This document shows positions 13,612 to 21,559 of a DNA stretch of 64,000 bases, one piece after another. A program made the position numbers and the translations under genes. The notes under the pieces were generated by a model. The model had not been told where the DNA came from. It saw only the letters and a list, made by a program, of their open reading frames with translations, and did not search any database. Each line of letters starts with the position of its first letter. Within the stretch, counting starts at the first letter, position 1. The stretch is taken from contig JABWDB010000006.1 in assembly GCA_019614645.1 (NCBI GenBank), forward strand, positions 1,426,001 to 1,490,000, in the 5' to 3' direction. The DNA is from Stratiolaelaps scimitus. Its lineage: Eukaryota; Arthropoda; Arachnida; Mesostigmata; Laelapidae.

Positions 13612-13632
13612 GAGAGAGAGAGAGAGAGAGAG
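13612..13632. repeat. (GA)n microsatellite
   Basis: About ten GA units. A (CT)n tract lies about 207 bp downstream in the opposite sense. Confidence 0.9.
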
Positions 13633-13838
13633 TGGACACACAGAGACGAAGATGATGAGGGGAGTCGTCGAATCGAAGAAGAGGAAGAAGAAACCAAAAG
13701 AACTTGATGCAAAGAGAATGAGAAAGGAATAGGGGAGGAGGAAAATAAAGAGCATCACATAGAGTCAGAGATCAGACTGACGGTGACGATGGTGATGATG
13801 CTGATGATGAAGTTGCTATTGGTGATACGGATTGCTTC

Positions 13839-13865
13839 GTCTCTCTCTCTCTCTCTCTTTCTCTC
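13839..13865. repeat. (CT)n microsatellite
   Basis: About 12 CT units with one TT slip near the end. It is complementary to the GA tract at 13612-13632. Confidence 0.9.
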
Positions 13866-13905
13866 GATTAGACGTATACAGACAGATACAGGAACGGACG
13901 GGGAA

Positions 13906-13923
13906 TACACACACACACACACA
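13906..13923. repeat. (CA)n microsatellite
   Basis: Short AC/CA dinucleotide run. Confidence 0.85.
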
Positions 13924-14459
13924 TGATTGCTGTGCTACGCTTCTACGGTGTTGGTGTTCTCCCTTGATGCTAGCGTCACAGCGCGTACTACTCTACGCCA
14001 ACGACTCACTATCGCCGCATGCGACGGAACGCGACCAAGAAGCGCGACTGGCACGAGCGTAGAACGCGACAACACCGACCAACATCAGCGGGCCCGCGGG
14101 CGGGCGGGGAGCAGCAGCGTCAGAGCCGCCAACCAGCAATACCATTGAGACGGAGCGGGGTATGACGCAGAGAGGGAGAGCAAAGGCGACGATTCGCCGT
14201 CGTCGTCGTCTTTGTGGTTTCTCGTCCTCACACACAGAACAGATCGAGCTGCCGGCGGGCTACCGAGTGAAAAGCGCGCCTTAGCCGTTGTGAGGTGGCC
14301 AACTTTGTGCTGACGAGGCAGCGACACTAACAGGAAAGCAAAACAGTTCGGGTAAAGCGAGCCCCAATGAGAATGTCCAACAGGCGCTCGTATGGTAGTC
14401 GTAAGGGCCCGCTGCGTCTTGTTGTTGTCGTTACACATTGGAAAAAAAAAGGCATCCAA

Positions 14460-17180
14460 AAAGAAGTCTCAAAAAGGCAAAAGACTGTGGACGGCGCAGT
14501 AATCTATGCGAGTGGATAGAGCGTGGGTCAGATATAAAGTGGCTGTTGTTGTCGTTCCTCTTGCGGTGCCTTTTGACGATGCCCTGCACGAAGGCAGATC
14601 TTCTTGAGCCTTAAAAAATGTTGCCACGTGCCGTGAGAGTTCCTCTCATCGATGGAAGGAAGCCCGTCGGGATCGTCGATGTTTTCGAGATGATCCAGGT
14701 TCCAAATGTTTACCTCCTACGTAGTATCTTGAACTCAGATACAATAACAAACTAAATAAATCGGCTATAGCCCCTTTGCGACTTCATGTCCATAGCAGGA
14801 CTGGTAGTCAATATACTATGACTACTATATATATATATATGACTTCGATAGCCCATATAGATAAACTAGCCCAGAGAGACTTGTTGAACGTTAGGCTATC
14901 GGCGGGTCTATCATGTACCACAAGAACAACTTTATCTAAATCAACTTAACATAAGCCTAAATAAGGATTTCTTAATTGAAATTTATGTTGAAAATGATGC
15001 AGTTAGCGCCTTGCGTAGCATTCGGTAACCGAATGCTTGTAATCCTTGCACCATAAGAACGCTTTGAATTCAAGTCAACATATTTCACGGAGTTGATATA
15101 TACGTATGATATAATAGTACTGCTCACTATATACCAACGAGATCATGATGTCATTGTATCTAACAGACGTTAGGTCTAACATTACGCATCACTCGGTCTC
15201 CATGGAAAGTATAACAAATGTCGGTAGGGCAGGTTTTGGACGTTGCGATCTGTTTGTTACCAGGCGATTAGACCGACGGGAATCCGTCGAAAGACATCAG
15301 ACGCCGGGTGCGGGACCTCGTTTACTAATGGCTGTTTGCCCTTTCAGACATGCGAAGACCTATCGCAGCCCCCCTGTTTTCCTCTGTTGTGCTACCCTCC
15401 CCGATATCAGAAAGCATTTTTACTATCGCTCTCGTCTGTCCTGCGAAGGCCAACGCGAAACAGGCCTGCTCTATCAGGACTATATCTATCTAAAGCATTA
15501 TCAAGCTGAAAAAGACCATAGAATGCTGGTGGCCATACGGGCCTTGTCATTGGTTCTACCAGAGAACGGGAGAGCAGGCAAAGATTACCAGTGAGGATTA
15601 CTTTGCCAACGTGGTACATGACAACAAACGGACCACTTCTCATCGGGACAATTCGATACATTTTTGTTTGTCACTGCAGGAGGGTCGAAGAAAAGTTACA
15701 TTACCACGATGTCCTCGATAGCAGAAATCAGCTATGCTTTCCTTCAGGCAGCAAAACTAGGAGGCGATCGTCACACGAGTCTAAGACGAGACGGCGACAA
15801 ATACGTTTCCGTTAATGAGATCGTCGAAAGATAGGAAGTTGGCTGAAATTCAATTAAAATCCATCAAGTCATCTTGGAACCCAACATGGACACAAGGGTT
15901 TCTTTTGACTAACGCTTTCAATGCTTTATTGTGCTTTAGAATTGTTCCTTGCAATTCTCTGCTAATTTTAATCGATCTTAGTTAATCGTGGGTGGAGGAC
16001 GGGACTTTTTTTCTCATTTTAAAATGAGCTTGTACTGTTTTCATTTTGCAAAGCATACCCCACAGGAACATGTACCAGCATATTTGCCAATCTCGGTGCA
16101 TTTTTCCGAGAGCTGTCCCGCTTGGCTTACTGACCCCTCGTAAAATCTTCATACGAAACCTTATTATCTGTATCGTTTCTAACGAATTTAGTCCGTTGTT
16201 TGGGCCCGGTCTCGGCGAGTTGACTCCGCTGATTGTCGACTGCTCTGCACCACCTCGCCGAAGAAATGAACAACAGAAACAACGCACAAGATAGCCACCA
16301 AAATTAGAGGGTGTATGTACCGGCGTTAGGGTAGCGATGACAGGACGTGGTTCGGCGGTTTGCCAATGGTGACATTGATTGGTGGCGTATTAGCAGGCCA
16401 GGCCCTTGGTCGCTTCGGCGCTGACAAGAGGGCAGTAAGCAAACGGATACGCAAGGAGCAGCAGAGACAAATTGGCCCGCAGAAACAGCAGTAGCAACAG
16501 CGGCGGACGTCAGCTAATCTGTAATTGTATGGCCGAAGGGAGCTCAATGATGACACATGATCGCTAACAGCGACAAGTAGCGCGTTTGTGTGAGTGTGTC
16601 TGTCTACAGGGTCTCCCCTCTCCGTCAATTGCTCGGGCGGGGCCTCCACTAATTTTCTAGCTAATTTCCGACGAGTTACAAATTTAGAAAGGAAATTTGC
16701 CTTGTATTGCGCCGTACGTAAGGACACACAGTTTGTTTTGCGACGGCCGTGATGCATGGTTGTGGCTATGCCAGAAATAAATAGATATGTTGTCAGCCGA
16801 ACGTTTCGTGTGGCAAGATCGCGATAAATATAATATTTAACAGCTTTGGGAGTCGGCAGCATTCGCAATTGCAGGGGAGACACAAGTTGAATTGTAGAGG
16901 ACAGGGGACGTCCGAGGTGATTAGATGGCTCAGGATACATTGTGGAGCACGATCATAGGCTCGTTCTAAGCTTAGGGTTGATAGAATATTGTTTATTGTG
17001 AATAGAATATGTAGTAATTAGCAGTACTACTAATATTTGTTGAAGGACTCTCTTGGCCCTCTCATTCCTCGCTCTCCTCGAACCAATTTCAAGGGTGGCG
17101 TTGCTCCTCGACAGCAAAACCTGCCGAAAGCACCCTCTCGTTCGCGTCTCTCCCTTTTTATTCTCTCGACGCAACAGCTC
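14460..17180. other. Intergenic, nothing recognised
   Basis: Two longer open frames (15145-15594, plus; 16326-16940, minus) show no motif or domain that I recognise and are not annotated. There is a short TA run at 14825-14841. Nothing else was found. Confidence 0.45.
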
Positions 17181-17185
17181 GAAAT

Positions 17186-17240
17186 TTCAATTCAATTCAA
17201 ATCGTGGTTTATTGTATTTCACAATGCTTAAGTTCTCGAG
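17186..17240 (-). repeat. Dispersed repeat family A, copy 1 (LINE 3'-end-like)
   Basis: Read on the minus strand, this contains CTTAAGCATTGTGAAAT, then AATAAACC, a CGATTTGAA word and a TTGAA tandem tail. The polyadenylation signal followed by a short tandem tail is the arrangement seen at 3' ends of non-LTR retrotransposons. Copies 2 and 3 share the same order. The mariner element begins 10 bases above this copy, so it may have inserted into the parent element. Confidence 0.5.
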
Positions 17241-17249
17241 AATATATAT

Positions 17250-18517
17250 TGGTTGACCCAAAAAAAAGCCGCACCATATCGTCGAATTACGCCGAATTCT
17301 TATTCTTGGCTGGTTTGAATTCAAATTTGGCGGGTAGTGGGACACAATAATTAGCTAACAGGCGGCGCGAAAGTCGGCTCTCGTTGGGCGTTCGAAATGG
17401 CAACCGGCAGACCAGGTCCCTCAGACTTGTATTCTCAGAGGGAAAGTGTCAGATTTATGTTTCAACAGAAGAAATCTCCAGGTGAAATCCATCAAGAGTT
17501 GGTTAGTGTGCACGGCCATAATGTCCTAAGTCGGCGACAGGTCTACCATTAGTGTGCGCAGTTCAAGCAAGGCGACTGGGACAATAATGAACATCGAGGG
17601 CGCCAATCCCTTCCCGAATCTCGATTCGACGAATGGATCGAGATAATCCAAAAAGCTTTTGAGCAAACTAGAGCTTGGTCATTGACGACTTTGTCGGCTG
17701 AAATTAGCGTGCCTCGAGAAACATGTCGTTGAATTATTAAAAATAATCTGAGGATGCAGAAAAAAATGCCAAATGGATCCTTCGTTAACTCCGTTCTGGC
17801 TAACCGAAAATACGTGAGGAGTGTTCGCGAGACAGTTTGAAGATATATAGGCAGCAAATGAGTCGCTTAGAGCATACAGTTGCAGTGGACGAGACATGGG
17901 TCAGCCTCTATAAGAGACCGGGAAGAGATCAAGTAAAATAGTGGCTACGACCAGGTGAACAGGCAATGACGGTAATAGTATCAAATACATAGATAGATCG
18001 AGCCTAGAGAAATAGTAGTATTTGCTATGGATTTCAACTGAATTTTCTACTACGAGATTTTGGGCCCAAAATAAAAAATGAACTCGGCTCGATATCTTGA
18101 GTTCTTGAAGGGAGTCATGAATAATTGGCATGAAGATAGGAAGCACCGAGTGTGGCTGCTCGATGACAATGATAGGGCACATCGTAGCAATGAAAGTACG
18201 TCCTGGTATAAGGCCAACTAGATTGAGCGATGGCATCACCCCCTCTATTCTACCGATTTAAGCCCGTGTGACTAGGGCTGCTTCCATCGATTAAAGAGGG
18301 TTATAGGTGGCAAAAGGTATGCAAACATCGATTTACTCAGAGAGGCCTTAAATAACGAAGTTAGAAATGAGCCGTTAGCTCTGGGACCAGTGTATAAATA
18401 AAAGAGGTGCATACCTCTAACTCATACTACGTTTCGATCTTTGTCAAATCTTTGTTTTAACTTACTTAATTTAGCCGATATTGAAACTTATATGTATGCA
18501 ATTTATTTGTGTCAACC
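17250..18517 (+). mobile_element. Decayed mariner-family (DD34D) transposon, about 1.27 kb
   Basis: The element is bounded by imperfect inverted ends. The left end begins TGGTTGACCCAAA at 17250. The right end, read inward from 18517, begins TGGTTGACACAAA. Both abut TA-rich target sequence, consistent with TA insertion. The length (1268 bp) is typical of mariner elements. The internal transposase is full length but broken by stops and frameshifts, so the copy cannot move itself. Confidence 0.85.
17397..18401 (+). pseudogene. Mariner transposase pseudogene
   Basis: This is about 334 codons from the ATG at 17397 to the TAA at 18399; mariner transposases are about 345 aa. The N-terminal part reads in frame 1 and holds the helix-turn-helix DNA-binding half (for example a SRRQVY segment near codon 45). 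In-frame stops occur at 17550, 17730 and 17838. The first catalytic Asp sits in VDETWVSLYK (codon at 17888) in a shifted frame. The second is in WLLDDNDRAH (18165) back in frame 1, and the third in LYSTDLSPCD (18270). The last two are separated by 34 residues, which is the mariner DD34D signature. The C-terminus retains KRVIGGKRY. The protein was a cut-and-paste transposase; this copy is dead. The subfamily cannot be assigned by eye. Confidence 0.88.
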
Positions 18518-18549
18518 ATATATATATATACAGTGGTGTGAATAATACT

Positions 18550-18607
18550 GATAACTGAGGGTGCGTTATCGAGTGTGTAATAACTCGATAACGCACCCTC
18601 AGTTATC
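18550..18607. repeat. Perfect 25-bp hairpin inside the Tc1-like element
   Basis: Arm 18550-18574 is the exact reverse complement of 18583-18607, with an 8-base loop at 18575-18582. The arm contains the motif GAGGGTGCGTTATCGAG. Confidence 0.95.
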
Positions 18608-18805
18608 GAGTGTTCTCGCTGAATTAATTCTTGTTTTCTTGTCTGAGGAGGTGTCAGCGACCAGATCCTGCTAAATCTCGTTGATAGTATGCCAAACCGA
18701 GTCTTTGACGTTATAATTAGCAAGGTTGGGGCCACACGGACTGATTAGCACAAGAAAACGAGAATTAATTCAGCGAGAACACTCGATAACTGAGGGTGCG
18801 TTATC
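18587..18805. repeat. 55-bp inverted repeat flanking the transposase remnant
   Basis: Segment 18587-18641 and segment 18751-18805 are reverse complements over 55 bp with one mismatch. Because 18550-18574 also matches, part of the sequence occurs three times within 260 bp in alternating orientation. Confidence 0.93.
18612..18748 (+). pseudogene. Tc1-type transposase C-terminal fragment
   Basis: Reading towards the TAG at 18746 gives NLVDSMPNRVFDVIISKVGA and then TRTD. This matches the conserved C-terminus of Tc1 transposases, where a SMPxR motif precedes a short VI..KGG-like tail. Upstream, the EEVSATRSC segment (from 18645) is in a different frame, so there is a frameshift at about 18672. 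The catalytic domain is absent. Confidence 0.7.
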
Positions 18806-18996
18806 ATTTTACACAACCGAAATATGACACATTTTGTTGTAGCAGACTGCATGCAATGTCATATGCGCTGTTCTTTGTGGTATGTATGTTATTTGACATG
18901 TACATTAATCTGACACAGAATAAATGCCTCAAATGTGTATTCTTTGGAACGATTTGTTGAAATATAGGGGGTGCGTTAGGTTTATTCGCGCCACTC

Positions 18997-19014
18997 TATA
19001 TATATATATATATA
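18997..19014. repeat. (TA)n tract at the right border of the Tc1-like element
   Basis: The TA run immediately follows the right terminal repeat. With the TA run at 18518-18530 it brackets the insertion. Confidence 0.9.
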
Positions 19015-19800
19015 TTGTTGCGGCGTACTCCAAAACTGATATAATTCTTAAATATATTAGACGCTCTCGATACATTAGAATGCGCTTGCGCTGGAACGAA
19101 CTGTAATTGCCCCGGTCGACGCCCAAGCTGAGTCGTCAAGCTTTGCAGTTGGCCGCCCCGAAAGCCAACCCCAGAAATCAGCGAGGGGATGGACAATCTA
19201 CGCAGTGATGGGACACTGTCCTGGACTGACAGATGCAACGGGGAAAAATTAGCCTGTCTAGGCAGACACGTAGTTTCGGCAGGTGCTGGAGTTGGCTGGA
19301 AGTCCTGACCAACGTATTACCGAGAGTATGGACCGGGACACTGTAATTTCTACTTAGACATTACTGCGTACGCCTGTCCAGTGGATCAGGAGGTTGGAGC
19401 GCACAGCTTTCATGGGTAGTTGGTCTCATCAGTAACTGTTCGGGACTAACTATGCACGCCTCCCAAGACTAACTCAGTCGTGGTTGGAAGTCTCTCTAGG
19501 CAATGCAACATTTAGCGTTACTAGGGCCACACGGGAAGTGTCCAAGGTTTGATTGTTCGGGATGTTTTCGCTAGAGCACCCTTTAGGACACCAGTTCACG
19601 CAAGGGAAGAGATGAGACCTTGTACACGTTTATTCAGGAGAAGACTCTTGCTAGCCCTGCAATTCATATATGTCACATTGCTGGAGGACATCAAAGAGTC
19701 GCATACTTCGTGAATCAGTTGTCGATGGCACCAACATCCAATTTTCAGGCCCTTGCCCAAATTGGCTCGGGCGCACCGCTTCGCAAACTGTAGATAAAGG
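19015..19800. other. Unclassified, probably degenerate repeat sequence
   Basis: No intact frame or motif is seen. Its position between family A copies and DNA transposons suggests decayed mobile sequence, but I cannot identify a family. Confidence 0.3.
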
Positions 19801-19850
19801 TTTATTGGTTTATTAAAGGAGCTGCAATTTCACAATGCTTAAGCTCTCTT
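19801..19850 (-). repeat. Dispersed repeat family A, copy 2 (LINE 3'-end-like)
   Basis: On the minus strand the shared CTTAAGCATTGTGAAAT word is followed by GCAGCTCCTTTAATAAACC. It shares word order and AATAAA with copy 1 at 17186-17240. A short open frame ends at its upstream edge. Confidence 0.5.
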
Positions 19851-19994
19851 ATATGTCACGCAGCGGGGGTCGAGTGCATTAACAAGGTCAAGTGCGGCAA
19901 GGTCTTTTCTTCGAAACTCCAACAAGTGGACGATGTCGCCCGGTTCTTCCTTTGGGCTGGTGGTATTCTCAGAACTCAGCGCGAAGAGTCTAGC
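19839..19994 (-). pseudogene. Possible retroelement ORF C-terminal remnant
   Basis: A 51-codon open tail ends with TAA at 19839-19841, directly at the start of family A copy 2. Its last residues include DIVHLLEFRRKDLAALDLVN and end in KRA. It is interrupted upstream by a stop at 19995. The position just before an AATAAA-bearing repeat tail suggests the end of a non-LTR retroelement ORF. No reverse transcriptase motif is visible, so this is tentative. Confidence 0.3.
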
Positions 19995-20774
19995 TTAGAC
20001 GGTATAATTGCAAATCTCCAGGGTCGACTTGGTCTCTCTGGTTAGGAGTTATAACTTCCTGTACACGATCAAAAGGGTCAAAGCACTACTTTTCACATAG
20101 CAGACTCCAAGGCGGATACCGCTGACATATAACGATGCGTCACGTCGGAGTGACTTGTGGGCATTAAGACATCCGAAAAGCGGCCAGCGGGAGTCGAAGC
20201 AGCCTTTCCTGTAGTGCTCGGGCATGCACACGTAGTTTCGAAAACACAGTGCGAAGTTTGTCGATGGGCGAATCAGCGCGACCCTGGGAGGGGTCACGCG
20301 CAAAAGGCTGGGCTCACTAGCGCAGGCATGCCCTCGGCTCTGTGCTCGGGCGCAGAGCCACACCGGTGAGGCATTCCTCAAGCTTGTTCACCCAATTCTT
20401 CGGGTCCCTGCAAACAGCTGAGCCCATAGTTCGAGGAATGGCAGATTGGCCCGCGAAATTTCAGGGAGACCGCAAAAATATTGACGATGATTGTCAAGCC
20501 ACGTTTCCGAAGAACCTGGTCAACCACTGTCAAGTTGTCGCATCACACGCCCTGACAGTAGCCCCCTCTAACGAGCAAGAAGAGCCTGGGACGCAGGAAA
20601 TGTAAAGCCGCATCTTAGACAACATACGAAGGGAGCCTAGAAAAGGCTGCGGCATGCACCGGAAATAATATCAATCATAGGTGCCGGTAGCGGAGTTGTC
20701 ACTTTACAATATATATATATATATATATTGGGTAATGGATGGGTCCGTAGAGAAAGATATTCCGAGTAAATTTG

Positions 20775-20925
20775 TTACCGAAATGACCTAGCGGTCACGC
20801 CGGGGACTTGGAAGCATAGGTTCTTCGGTTCGAATCTCGCAGGACACATACAATCGATGCGGTCTGCACTTGTAATCTTGTCCATAGAGTCATTATGATT
20901 TATTATATTCAATCGCAAAAAAAAA
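20775..20925 (+). mobile_element. tRNA-derived SINE
   Basis: A pol III type 2 promoter is visible: box A TGACCTAGCGGT at 20784-20795 and box B GGTTCGAATCT at 20827-20837, at tRNA-like spacing. An anticodon-arm-like GGACTTGGAAGC lies between them. About 80 bases of unrelated body follow, then an A9 run at 20917-20925. The head does not fold into a complete tRNA, and the A-tail marks it as a retroposed SINE rather than a gene. Confidence 0.65.
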
Positions 20926-20949
20926 TTAGCAAAAAGCAAGATCAATTAG

Positions 20950-21317
20950 CTAAATATTTATCATTCTGTCCAATGACTTCTGCCATCTCTCCTCGAGCTT
21001 CATTGTCGCTCTTTCGTAGAAGTCCTGAGATCTACGGGCAAAGAAACCATACAACGCGTTTTTGAGGGTTTGATTATTCAATCTGTGGCGCCCGGGACAA
21101 GTGACAATCTGATGATTCAATTCGGTAGCAATAGCACTTAGATCAAATAATTCCGCCTCTAAATTCAATATACGCTGCTCAATCATCAAACACCGTTCGA
21201 GTCCGTCTGTTCTATCGCTTTTCCGAAGCTTCTAAAACTCACTGTTTTTTTTTCTAGAACAGCGAGGTCTTTAAGCAGATAATACATGTGGGTATGTGTA
21301 CTAATGCGCCTCTTCAT
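20950..21317 (-). pseudogene. Unrecognised coiled-coil-like reading frame with one frameshift
   Basis: From an ATG at 21317 the frame reads MKRRISTHTHMYYLLKDLAV and continues through KKTVSFRSFGKAIEQTD before stopping at about 21187. A shifted frame overlaps and carries on with LMIEQRILNLEAELFDLS, an NHQIVTCPGRHR segment and ERWQKSLDRMINI, to a TAG at 20950. The heptad-like Leu/Ile spacing and charged residues suggest a short helical coiled-coil protein of about 120 aa. The two parts join naturally if one base is out of register, so this is a pseudogene, a sequencing error or a short-intron gene. I do not recognise the family. A SINE A-tail ends 25 bases below its 3' end. Confidence 0.4.
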
Positions 21318-21491
21318 CTTCGCGTTAAAATGATTCCATTAGGAAGCCGACAATCTAAAGAAGAGCATATCGATATTTTATACACAAATAATACCACGCA
21401 TAGGCTTTTGTTCGGCGTAAACGGTACACGGTAAGACACTGTTCGCAGTTCAGTGCAGTGGAACATATACCCAGATTCTTGTATTACGTAA

Positions 21492-21540
21492 AGTTCAAGT
21501 TCAAATCGCGGTGCATTGAAGGAACTGCAGTGTCTTACAT
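21492..21540 (-). repeat. Dispersed repeat family A, copy 3
   Basis: On the minus strand it shares GCAGTTCCTTCAAT, CACCGCGATTTGAACTTGAA and the TTGAA-type tail with copies 1 and 2. AATAAA is mutated to AATGCA here. Confidence 0.45.
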
Positions 21541-21559
21541 TGGTTAGGTTAAAAAAAAT

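Larger units (their letters stand above)
13000..14450. other. GC- and triplet-rich block, possible promoter or first-exon region
   Basis: GC content rises sharply. The block holds CTG/TTG/CGC triplet arrays (13310-13330, 13420-13502), a (GA)n tract, a (CT)n tract, a (CA)n tract and GC-rich sequence to about 14290. Open frames occur on both strands because stop codons are rare here, and none has a family motif. Similar blocks recur through the window and look like 5' ends of transcription units. This is inferred from composition only. Confidence 0.35.
18531..18996 (+). mobile_element. Tc1-like non-autonomous element with foldback structure
   Basis: The left end reads CAGTGGTGTGAATAA from 18531. 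The right end, read inward from 18996, begins GAGTGGCGCGAATAA. These are diverged Tc1-type terminal repeats. Both sides are (TA)n, as expected for TA-targeting Tc1/mariner elements. At 466 bp it is far shorter than an autonomous copy (about 1.6 kb). It contains only the last part of a transposase frame, enclosed by inverted copies of an internal segment. Confidence 0.75.

Noticed and set aside
16326..16940. 204-codon minus-strand frame
   Set aside because: No recognised motif, no promoter or splice context, and a length within chance expectation for the window.
17549..18239. Minus-strand frames of 72-112 codons over the mariner element
   Set aside because: Antisense to the mariner transposase pseudogene, whose catalytic motifs are clear on the plus strand.
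18466..18735. Minus-strand 89-codon frame over the Tc1-like element
   Set aside because: It is the antisense shadow of the Tc1 transposase tail, which reads correctly on the plus strand.
20784..20845. Functional tRNA gene
   Set aside because: Box A and box B are present, but the acceptor stem does not pair and an A-tail follows. It is a SINE head.
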